A stretch of DNA of 5,805 nucleotides from Helicobacter sp. GTDB taxonomy: Bacteria; Campylobacterota; Campylobacteria; Campylobacterales; Helicobacteraceae. The stretch lies in the NCBI RefSeq assembly GCF_029067145.1, contig NZ_JAIEFA010000072.1, positions 1-5,805 on the forward strand, read 5' to 3'. Shown here in pieces: positions 1 through 5,805 of the stretch (the stretch's first letter is position 1; the number at the start of each line of letters is the position of its first letter). Under the pieces are notes generated by a model that worked only from the letters and a program-made list of their open reading frames with translations, had not been told where the DNA came from and did no database searches. Both the position numbers and the translations under genes were made by a program.

Positions 1-10
1 CCCCCCCCCC
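1..10. repeat. C10 homopolymer (G10 in the coding sense), candidate slippage switch
   Basis: Ten consecutive C on the plus strand open the window. On the coding (minus) strand this is a G tract inside the TPR gene, directly after a GGC glycine codon. The true length is unknown because the window starts in the tract. G/C runs of about 8 or more inside surface-glycan genes are classic phase-variation tracts in Helicobacter and Campylobacter. The variation itself is inferred. Confidence 0.7.
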
Positions 11-1081
11 GCCTAATAGTGGATAGCTTTGGATTGTTTGGAGATTCAAAAGCACTTGGGCTGCGCCCTCAAAGTCTTGGAGGCAGGAGAGGCAGAATCC
101 CAAACGATAAATCCAATAGTTATTCAAAGTATTGTTGCGATTGACACCTTGTGTGTAGGATTCTACCGCGCCTTTTAAATCTCCCATACGCTCTTGTGCA
201 AACCCTAGCCGAAAATGCGTTTGCGGGTTTTGATAATTTAGCTTCAAGGATTCTTGATAATAGAAAATAGCATTTTGCCAATCATAAAGCCGCTCAAAGC
301 TTTCGCCTATTTTTTTAAGTAGCAAATCATCGGAAGCTTGGCTTTGCGTCATTGAGAGATTCTGTGAAACAGAATCGTGGCAATCTACAACCTTACAATC
401 CGAAGCATTTGCAATGGAATCCCAAGAGTGCAACTTCTCCAAAAAGGCGCGATTCGCAAACTTCCAACGCTCTTTTGCAAAGTGAAAAACCCCGATTCCA
501 TATCTTTTGGATTCTAACTCCTCGTCTAATTTAATCGCCTGCGCATAGGCTTCTTTGGCTAATCCCAAACTCGCTTCGTCTGCTAGATTCTCATAAGCAT
601 ATCCCATTTCATAATAAAGTTGCACGAGATTTTCCTTGTGTTCGCACAGCGCAATCGCTCTTTTGTAGGCTTTAGCTGCTTTGTCGTAATGGTGCATTTG
701 CCTGCAATCCTCTGCAAGGAGAAAGCACCTAGCATAGCTCTCGCCTTTTTGCTGTATTTCTTGCTCTAGGGCGATGATTTCTTGCCACCAAAGCTTTGTA
801 GGAGCAAAAAGCGCAAAATCCCTCGTTCTTGCGATTTCCAATTGCTCTTTGTATTTTTCGTTTTCAAAATCTAGCTCAAGGGCTTTTTGGAAATATTTGC
901 TTGCTTCTTTATAATTTCTGCATTTTTTGTAGCACATTCCGATTTTAAACAAATTCTCTGTATGGTTTGGGCAAAACCTCTCTGCGATTTGGTAAAACTT
1001 ATTTGCTTTTTTATAATCCTTATCCTTATGATAAATTTTCATTGCATAATAATAAAAGGGGTAAAAAATTAATACTTTCAT
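1..1081 (-). CDS. TPR-repeat protein, 3' end missing, reading into a G homopolymer
   Basis: The frame is open from the ATG at 1081-1079 to the window edge: 360 codons without a stop, so the C-terminus is missing. It reads as tetratricopeptide repeats with A-x-x-x-Y/F and L-G/I-G packing positions, at about residues 7-40, 41-74, 118-150, 154-187, 254-285, 289-320 and 323-352. A Ser/Asp-rich linker (about 219-252) interrupts the array. No signal peptide is convincing. The start overlaps the stop of the LicD-type gene in ATGA, so translation is probably coupled. The last codons are GGC then GGG repeats, giving a Gly run from residue 357 made by the homopolymer. A slip in the tract would change the downstream frame. 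TPR domains of this style are known at the N-terminus of large CDP-glycerol glycerophosphotransferase-like proteins. With tagD two genes upstream, such a catalytic domain may follow beyond the window, but none is visible. The TPR call is firm; the function is open. Confidence 0.85.
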   Translation of the reverse strand, partial: MKVLIFYPFYYYAMKIYHKDKDYKKANKFYQIAERFCPNHTENLFKIGMCYKKCRNYKEASKYFQKALELDFENEKYKEQLEIARTRDFALFAPTKLWWQEIIALEQEIQQKGESYARCFLLAEDCRQMHHYDKAAKAYKRAIALCEHKENLVQLYYEMGYAYENLADEASLGLAKEAYAQAIKLDEELESKRYGIGVFHFAKERWKFANRAFLEKLHSWDSIANASDCKVVDCHDSVSQNLSMTQSQASDDLLLKKIGESFERLYDWQNAIFYYQESLKLNYQNPQTHFRLGFAQERMGDLKGAVESYTQGVNRNNTLNNYWIYRLGFCLSCLQDFEGAAQVLLNLQTIQSYPLLGGGG

Positions 1082-2340
1082 CTTGCGATTCCTTGTTTGA
1101 ATTTTAAATATTCCTGCACAAAATCTCCTTCGCCTAAGTTTTTAAATTTCTCTAAGATTTTTGTCTCATTTTGCAAGGAAAAAACCTCAAAAAGCAGATT
1201 ATAAAGCGAGCAAATAAACCATTGTTTATTTGTGATTTCCATATTTGGAGTGGTTAAAAAGGTTTCATATTGCGCGGAATCTTTTGGGGTTTCCCATTCG
1301 CCATAGTTTTCTTTTAGATACAAATTATAGTTTTTTGGTGCTAGATATTGCTTACCCAAAAACTCATAAGGCACAAGCCTAAAAGGAGTATTCCACCACC
1401 GCACATAATCCCCATCGTGATAAATGCGCCCCTGCTCCTCATAATGTGCAAAAACATCAATATAAGTGTTGTTTAAATGGCGAATCTGCACGCCACCTTG
1501 ATAATTTTTAAAAAGAGTATTGAGCTTGAAATTCCTACTTTTTTGTAAAACCTCTCTTGCTTTTTGCAAATCTTGCTTGTAAATCCCAACATCTATATCC
1601 TTATCATAGGCGATGAAGTTATGCTCACGCACACAACCTAGAAATGTACCCGAAACCAAAAACATTTGAATTTCGTTTTGTTCTAAGAGATTGTGCAAAT
1701 CCTCTAACGCCTCTTTTGCGCTTTTTAAATCCATTACTTCTTTTGTGTTAAGATTCTTAGAATCCCTTTGCAAAAATAAAAACAAAGATTCTTTAAAAAG
1801 TCTTTTGGCTTCTTTGTATTCTCCGATTCTAGCGGCTGCATTTGCGAAGTGCTTTAGAATCTCCCATTGGTGCAACTTGAATCTTTCAAAACGATAAAGA
1901 TTGTTACTTAAAATCTGCTTGGCAGACTCTAAATCCTTAGAATCTTGGATAATTTTTGCAAGAATTATCCAAGTCTTTAGCCTTTTGGAGGCTTGCAAGA
2001 GACGCTCCAAAGACAAAAAGGCTTCTTGTTTGCCACCCAAATAAGCCAGCAATATTGCTTGCAGGTAAATTGCGTCTGCGTGGTTGGGATTGGACTTCAA
2101 AAAATAATCCAAATGCTTTAAACTTCGCGTGAAATCCCCATAAAAATAAAAAATCTCTGCGAAATAAAATTCCGCGATTCTTTGTTTGAAAAATTGCAAG
2201 TTTTTAAGAATCCAAAAGGCTTTAGAATGCGTTTTTAGGCTTTGCATATAAACTTGTGCCGATAGACAAAAAACAAAAGTCAAAGGATTTACTCCCTTGC
2301 TTTCCCGATAAGTCTTTTGGAAAATCTTTTTAAAAGTCAT
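1078..2340 (-). CDS. TPR plus LicD-family phosphotransferase (nucleotidyltransferase-fold) protein
   Basis: Predicted 420 aa. An N-terminal all-helical half holds about four TPR-like units (about residues 53-86, 87-120, 121-154, 157-190). The C-terminal half is a LicD domain: GTFLGCVREHNFIAYDKDID (231-250), with the metal-binding Asp triad at 246, 248 and 250, a further Asp in YIDVFAHY (293-300), and the closing YLKENYGEWETP (341-352) typical of the family. LicD proteins transfer a phospho-alcohol from a CDP-activated donor (phosphocholine in Haemophilus and pneumococcus, ribitol-phosphate in the fukutin relatives) to a glycan, in the cytoplasm or at the inner membrane. The neighbouring TagD homologue points to CDP-glycerol as donor; that is inference. 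The frame is open to an ATG at 2448, but that start would overlap tagD by 119 bp. The ATG at 2340 overlaps it by only 11 bp and is preferred. The gene ends in ATGA shared with the next TPR gene. The ribosome site before 2340 is poor (AAAGAATC), which suggests coupling to tagD. Confidence 0.85.
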   Translation of the reverse strand: MTFKKIFQKTYRESKGVNPLTFVFCLSAQVYMQSLKTHSKAFWILKNLQFFKQRIAEFYFAEIFYFYGDFTRSLKHLDYFLKSNPNHADAIYLQAILLAYLGGKQEAFLSLERLLQASKRLKTWIILAKIIQDSKDLESAKQILSNNLYRFERFKLHQWEILKHFANAAARIGEYKEAKRLFKESLFLFLQRDSKNLNTKEVMDLKSAKEALEDLHNLLEQNEIQMFLVSGTFLGCVREHNFIAYDKDIDVGIYKQDLQKAREVLQKSRNFKLNTLFKNYQGGVQIRHLNNTYIDVFAHYEEQGRIYHDGDYVRWWNTPFRLVPYEFLGKQYLAPKNYNLYLKENYGEWETPKDSAQYETFLTTPNMEITNKQWFICSLYNLLFEVFSLQNETKILEKFKNLGEGDFVQEYLKFKQGIAR

Positions 2341-2737
2341 TTTTGATTCTTTGTAAAAGTTCGCTTGTGGAAATATTTTGCGTTCTGGGTAAATACACGA
2401 CTTGGCAAATGTCTTTAAACTCGTCAAATTTTCCTGACCAATCATCACCCATTACCAAAATATCTGCTTCATAACGCAATAAATACTCTCTTTTTAGCTC
2501 TAAAGATTCTTCTAAGAAAACGCTATTAACAAACTTCAAGGAAGCAACGATATGCGCCCTCTCAATTTCGTTCATAATGGGATTGCGCGCCTTTTTCGAA
2601 AAATTCAGTGCGTCAGAGGAAATGCCCACAAAAAGCTCATCTCCCAATCTTGAAGCTCTTTCTAAAAGCTTCAAATGCCCAAAATGAAACAAATCAAAAG
2701 TGCCAAATGTCAAAACTCTTTTTCGTTCTAAAATCAT
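2330..2737 (-). CDS. tagD: Glycerol-3-phosphate cytidylyltransferase (TagD/TarD family)
   Basis: The 135-aa product is close to the usual TagD length (about 130 aa). The family reaction is CTP + sn-glycerol 3-phosphate to CDP-glycerol + PPi, in the cytosol. Signatures are in the expected order: GTFDLFHFGH (12-21) with the nucleotide-binding HxGH at 18-21, GDDWSGKFD (97-105), and RTQNISTSEL (118-127), the RTxxISTS nucleotide-binding motif near the C-terminus. The start at 2737 puts the first strand (RVLTFGTFD) a few residues in, as in the family; the Shine-Dalgarno is weak (GATAGG). It is the first gene of the minus-strand operon and overlaps the LicD-type gene by 11 bp. In Gram-negative capsule or LOS loci, CDP-glycerol serves glycerol-phosphate decoration or teichoic-acid-like capsules. 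A related CDP-alcohol product cannot be excluded from sequence alone, but the GDDWxGKFD block is typical of TagD rather than of choline or ethanolamine enzymes. Confidence 0.88.
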   Translation of the reverse strand: MILERKRVLTFGTFDLFHFGHLKLLERASRLGDELFVGISSDALNFSKKARNPIMNEIERAHIVASLKFVNSVFLEESLELKREYLLRYEADILVMGDDWSGKFDEFKDICQVVYLPRTQNISTSELLQRIKNDF

Positions 2738-2760
2738 AAATGCCTATCAATTAATCCAAA

Positions 2761-2794
2761 TTTTGTATTGAAAATTAAACTTTTCAATACAAAA
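2761..2794. repeat. Perfect 14-bp-arm palindrome before tagD; left copy of an inverted repeat pair
   Basis: TTTTGTATTGAAAA, a 6-nt spacer ttaaac, then TTTTCAATACAAAA: arms of 14 bp without mismatch. Positions 2761-2787 match, in reverse complement, 3071-3097 at 26 of 27 positions. The element ends 23 bp before the tagD start codon. On the tagD strand a TATTTT box (2796-2791) overlaps its upstream edge. It may be a regulator operator, a 5'-UTR hairpin, or the end of a small mobile element. The repeat is seen directly; its role is inferred. Confidence 0.8.
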
Positions 2795-3059
2795 TATTTT
2801 CTTTGCATAAAGAAATAATTAGGTTAAAGAATGTCTTGTTTTAGGGAGTTTTTAAAGGATTTATTTGGAATCGCAAAGCCTATCATAGCTCGCAAATAGA
2901 GGTGTTAATGAGAAAAACACTTTGTGTGTTTTATTTAATAGAGATTAAAATTTATTTGTGGGATTTTGAAGTATGATTTTGTTTTTGAGGGCTTCAAGAT
3001 GAACTGCAACCTGTGATTCTCCTTTAGGTCATCTATCACATATTTAAGAATTGATAATG

Positions 3060-3065
3060 TATAAT
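3060..3065 (+). promoter_or_regulatory. Candidate -10 box (TATAAT) for the glycosyltransferase gene
   Basis: A consensus TATAAT lies 55 bp before the ATG at 3121. No good -35 is seen, but epsilonproteobacterial housekeeping promoters commonly lack one and have AT-rich upstream sequence, as here. The predicted start point falls at the beginning of the 3071-3097 palindrome. Confidence 0.4.
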
Positions 3066-3070
3066 AAAAT

Positions 3071-3097
3071 TTGAAAAGTTTAATTTTCAATAGAAAA
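3071..3097. repeat. Palindromic element before the glycosyltransferase; right copy of the inverted repeat pair
   Basis: TTGAAAA-gtttaa-TTTTCAA (3071-3090, 7-bp arms) plus flank; the reverse complement of 2761-2787 with one mismatch (G3093). It ends 23 bp before the ATG at 3121, the same distance as the partner copy from tagD. It starts 5 bp after the TATAAT at 3060-3065, so transcription would begin at or inside it. A regulator bound here could block both divergent promoters. Confidence 0.75.
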
Positions 3098-3120
3098 CAA
3101 AAATTATGTAAAAGAAATCA

Positions 3121-4518
3121 ATGCAAAACGCCGAATCTAGTTCCAATAAACGCGGAAATAAGAGGGTTGGTGTGGTAGTTCCCATTTACAATGTCTCCTC
3201 CTTTTTGCCACAATGCCTAGAAAGCATCATTCATCAGACTTATATAAGCTTAGAGATTCTTTTAATCAATGACGGCAGTACAGATTCTAGCTTGAGAATT
3301 GCCAAAGAATATGCACAAAAAGATAACAGAATCACAATTATTGATAAAGCAAATGGCGGACAAGCAAATGCAAGGAATGCAGGAATAGAGTTTTTCAGTG
3401 GGAAGATTCTGCACAATGGAATCGCAACACACAAGGAAGCAGATACATTGCATTCCTACCAAATTATAGGAGAGAATCCCTACCAAATCTATGCAATTTA
3501 TAGCCTTAAAAATCCCCTAGAGATTCCACAAATTGATTATTTACAATTTGTAGATAGTGATGATTATATAGAGCTTGATTGCGTAGAACAATGCGTGAAG
3601 AGAATGTGGGGTGTAGAGATTGTATGGTTTGATTTTCAGCGAAAATACGAGGGCAATCTTAACTACGATTCCGCAAAAAAGCCCACTCCACTTGAAAAAT
3701 ATGGCTTCTGCAAGGAATGCAAGATGACGCCTGCGGAGTTATTTACGCAAAGCAAGTTAGTAGAGCGGAAATGGCACGCTTTTGCTTGGCAAGGAATGCT
3801 TGATTTTAGGTTTTTAAAAGCTATTTCACTCAAATTTGCAAATGTTCCTTTGGAGGAAGACCACCACTTTTGGCTTTTGTTGCTTGCTCAAAGTCAATTT
3901 ATTTTTATTTTGCCCCAAAAACTTTACATTTATCGCATTCATCCGCATAGCATAACGAATTATGGAGGCAAAACAGGGCTAAGCAATATCCCCAAACGAT
4001 TCCAATGCTACTTGAAAGATTTTTGCGGGAATCCTATGCTTTTGCACAAATATTGTCTCGCCACAAGTGCTGCAACAATGCTAACAGACATTTTTACACG
4101 AATGGAGAGCGGAGAGATAGAACCTCAAACTTGTGCGATTCTAAAGCAAGGTATTTTGAATCGCTTGTGTATGTTGGCAATGAATTTAGAAAGCTTCCAA
4201 GCCGACCCTATGGGCTTCTTGCCTTTGCTAGCAAAAATCAAGCCCTATGCAAAAGAACAAAAAATCGGTGCGTATGCCCTTATGCACCAAAGCTTAGAAT
4301 ATCAGCTAGGATTAGCCACGCTTTCAAGCTTCAAAAGCATTTCAAATTTTTTAAAGAGTTTTGGGGTGCTTTATCGGATATTGCAAAGATACAAAAAGCT
4401 GGCAAACATAGAGCGCGCGAGCCCTCTGCAGGATTATTGGGATTTCAAAGAAGCGGAACACTTAAAGAAACATTTGTCTTTTAGGATTGGGAAAAAATTA
4501 GTAAAAATCGTGCTTTGA
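3121..4518 (+). CDS. Glycosyltransferase family 2 (GT-A fold) protein
   Basis: 465 aa. The N-terminal GT2 domain shows VPIYN (20-24), NDGSTD (50-55), NGGQANARNAG (78-88) and the metal/nucleotide-sugar DSDD at 145-148 in FVDSDDYIELDC. EED at 245-247 and YRIHPHSITN (271-280) are usual late elements of bacterial LOS/capsule transferases of this group. Residues from about 281 on form a helical tail of unknown role. It should transfer a sugar from a nucleotide-sugar donor to a growing surface glycan on the cytoplasmic face of the inner membrane; donor and acceptor cannot be read from sequence. About 44 residues (roughly 94-137) are inserted between the NGGQANARNAG block and the DSDD strand, where most GT2 enzymes have only a short link. 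The ATG at 3121 is fixed by an in-frame TAA at 3109-3111; the ribosome site is weak (AAAAGAAA). It is monocistronic here: divergent from tagD and convergent with fcl. Confidence 0.9.
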   Translation: MQNAESSSNKRGNKRVGVVVPIYNVSSFLPQCLESIIHQTYISLEILLINDGSTDSSLRIAKEYAQKDNRITIIDKANGGQANARNAGIEFFSGKILHNGIATHKEADTLHSYQIIGENPYQIYAIYSLKNPLEIPQIDYLQFVDSDDYIELDCVEQCVKRMWGVEIVWFDFQRKYEGNLNYDSAKKPTPLEKYGFCKECKMTPAELFTQSKLVERKWHAFAWQGMLDFRFLKAISLKFANVPLEEDHHFWLLLLAQSQFIFILPQKLYIYRIHPHSITNYGGKTGLSNIPKRFQCYLKDFCGNPMLLHKYCLATSAATMLTDIFTRMESGEIEPQTCAILKQGILNRLCMLAMNLESFQADPMGFLPLLAKIKPYAKEQKIGAYALMHQSLEYQLGLATLSSFKSISNFLKSFGVLYRILQRYKKLANIERASPLQDYWDFKEAEHLKKHLSFRIGKKLVKIVL

Positions 4519-4541
4519 CTGACTGCTCGTCCTTGCTCTGC

Positions 4542-4579
4542 TTATACGGAATCGCAAAAGGCAAAATGCGAGATTATAA
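4542..4579. terminator. Weak hairpin between convergent genes
   Basis: In the 95-bp gap between the glycosyltransferase stop and the fcl stop, TTATA...TCGCA (4542-4556) faces TGCGA...TATAA (4567-4579) around a 10-nt loop, with unpaired bases between the two arm segments. The position suits a bidirectional terminator, but the stem is interrupted and no T run follows on either strand. Confidence 0.2.
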
Positions 4580-4613
4580 ATTGCTTTACTGCGCTTGTGA
4601 TGATAATAACAAA

Positions 4614-5652
4614 CTACTTTTGCCGATACCATTCATATACACTTCTTATTCCTTGCTCTAATTTAATAGAATCCCTCCAACCTAAAGAGTGGATTTTGCT
4701 TGCATCACTTAATTTGTGCATTGTACCATCGGGCTTGCTTGTATTAAAGTAGATTTCCCCTTTAAAACCCACAATATTTCTAATTAAATGTGCTAAATCT
4801 TTAATGGATATATCCTCTCCTGTGCCGATATTAATATGGGTGTTGCGGATTTGTGTGGAATCTTTTGTATATAAATCTTGAAAATTAATATTTTGCATAA
4901 TAAATACACATGCATTTGCCATATCATCAGCATACAAAAATTCTCTTCTAGGATTCCCACTACCCCAAATTTCCACGCAATTAGGTTGGATTCCAAAGTG
5001 GTGGAGATAATTTTTAGCTTCCTCAAAATTTCGCATTTTTAAGTCTCGCAAGATTTCATCTTGCTTATTTTGATGATAAAGTTTAGCAAGATGTATTTTT
5101 CTAAGTAATGCAGGCAGAACGTGAGAATTTTCTAAATCAAAATTATCATTGATTCCATAAAGGTTTGTTGGCATTACAGAAATAAAGTTTGTCCCATATT
5201 GGAGATTATAAGATTCGCACATCTTTAGCCCTGCAATTTTAGCAATCGCATAAGGTTCATTTGTGTATTCAAGCGTATTGGTGAGGAGATATTCCTCTTT
5301 AATGGGTTGAAGAGTGTCTTTAGGATAGATACAAGTAGAACCTAAAAAGAGTAGTTTTTTAACGCCACATAAATAAGAATTGTGGATAATATTGTTTTGA
5401 ATTTGTAAATTTTGGTAGATGAAATCAGCCCTATAAGTGTTGTTTGCTAGAATCCCCCCAACTTTTGCCGCAGCCAAAATTACATATTCGGGCTTTTCTG
5501 TGGCAAAAAACTTTAACACAGATTCTGTGTTAATTAAATCTAGCTCCTTATGGGTTTTATAGATTAAATTTGTGTATCCTTGAGATTCTAATCGTTTTTT
5601 AATGGCACTCCCTACAAGCCCCTTATGTCCGGCGATATAAATTTTGGAGTTC

Positions 5653-5660
<8 letters not shown>
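4614..5660 (-). CDS. fcl: GDP-L-fucose synthase (GDP-4-keto-6-deoxymannose epimerase/reductase)
   Basis: 348 aa, an extended short-chain dehydrogenase that makes GDP-L-fucose from GDP-4-keto-6-deoxy-D-mannose with NADPH, in the cytosol. The Rossmann nucleotide motif GHKGLVG is at 11-17. The catalytic set is intact: Ser108 and Cys110 in GSTCIYP, Tyr137 and Lys141 in YAIAK, and His180 in NSHVLPALL. WGSGNPRREFLYADDMA (232-248) is the usual substrate-side block. About 30 residues (roughly 197-227) extend the middle compared with the roughly 320-aa E. coli enzyme; as I recall, Campylobacter WcaG/Fcl-like proteins share this. The start is GTG at 5660: upstream codons reach an in-frame TAG without any ATG, and AAGGGG (5667-5672) lies 6 nt before it. 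Its partner gmd is not in the window. The substrate could be a GDP-heptose derivative, as for Campylobacter homologues. By eye the gene is poorer in G+C than its neighbours. Confidence 0.9.

Positions 5661-5805
<145 letters not shown>

Larger units (their letters stand above)
2738..3120. other. Divergent intergenic region with paired palindromic elements and no clear gene
   Basis: 383 bp between the divergently transcribed tagD and glycosyltransferase genes. It contains two inverted copies of a 27-bp palindrome-bearing element near its ends (listed separately) and a TATAAT at 3060-3065. The interior shows only short coding-like scraps. On the minus strand these are 3028-2945 (27 codons, reading like GESQVAVHLEALKNK), about 2944-2871, and 2886-2824 (ATG to TAA, 20 aa), in more than one frame. 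On the plus strand, 2908-2976 (22 aa) has AGAGG 5 nt before its ATG. A small hairpin, AAAACAC-tttgt-GTGTTTT, sits at 2914-2932. The scraps could be remnants of a decayed gene or chance; I recognise none of them. Confidence 0.6.

Noticed and set aside
2341..2448. Longer N-terminus for the LicD-type protein from the ATG at 2448.
   Set aside because: It would overlap the well-conserved C-terminal half of tagD by 119 bp, and the extra 36 residues have no family resemblance. The ATG at 2340 gives a normal short overlap.
2914..2932. Hairpin AAAACAC-tttgt-GTGTTTT followed by an AT-rich run, considered as a terminator.
   Set aside because: The stem is short and mostly A-T, lies between divergent genes where no transcript needs ending, and could easily occur by chance in such AT-rich DNA.
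3013..3041. TGTGAT...ATCACA, resembling a CRP-type operator.
   Set aside because: The half-sites are separated by about 17 nt rather than the short CRP spacing, and this host type is not expected to use a classical CRP site.
4005..4484. A 159-codon open frame on the plus strand inside the glycosyltransferase gene.
   Set aside because: It lies out of frame within a well-supported gene, is rich in Arg, Lys and Cys, has no recognisable motif, and would need its own start signal, which is not visible.

Overview
The window looks like part of a surface-polysaccharide (LOS/O-antigen or capsule type) locus from an epsilonproteobacterium, most likely an enterohepatic Helicobacter or a close relative of Campylobacter. 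The grounds are the AT-rich coding style, the very frequent GATTCT/AGAATC words, tightly overlapping genes, weak Shine-Dalgarno sites, and G/C homopolymers at both ends of the window. Those tracts are the usual contingency-switch signature of these genera. The genus is inferred; there is no rRNA or other marker here.

Left half, minus strand, read from 2737 down to 1: a three-gene overlapping operon. It begins with a TagD-type glycerol-3-phosphate cytidylyltransferase (2330-2737). Next is a TPR protein with a C-terminal LicD-family phosphotransferase domain (1078-2340, start reassigned). Last is a long TPR protein that starts at an ATGA overlap (1-1081). The last gene runs off the window through a G tract (C10 on the plus strand), so it is 3'-incomplete and probably phase variable. 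Together the genes suggest synthesis of CDP-glycerol (or a similar CDP-polyol) and transfer of the phospho-polyol onto a surface glycan.

Middle (2738-3120): a 383-bp divergent intergenic region. A near-identical 27-bp element, itself palindromic at its core, sits in inverted orientation exactly 23 bp before each of the two flanking start codons. It may be a shared operator, the ends of a small inverted-repeat element, or an invertible segment. Between the copies are only fragmentary coding-like scraps and a good -10 box for the rightward gene.

Right half: a plus-strand family 2 glycosyltransferase (3121-4518) converges on a minus-strand GDP-L-fucose synthase, fcl (4614-5660), which has intact catalytic residues and a GTG start. 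Upstream of fcl, on the same strand, lies a C homopolymer that appears as 63 G on the plus strand, a length that is probably an assembly artefact. It is followed by a frame-dependent tail. In one of the three frames the tail stays open for 29 codons and stops inside the fcl start region. This would be the 3' end of an upstream phase-variable gene.

The locus as a whole would supply one nucleotide-activated sugar (GDP-fucose or a related deoxy sugar), one glycosyltransferase and a phospho-polyol decoration system. At least two probable on/off or C-terminal switches bracket it. No RNA gene, CRISPR array, transposase or origin was seen.
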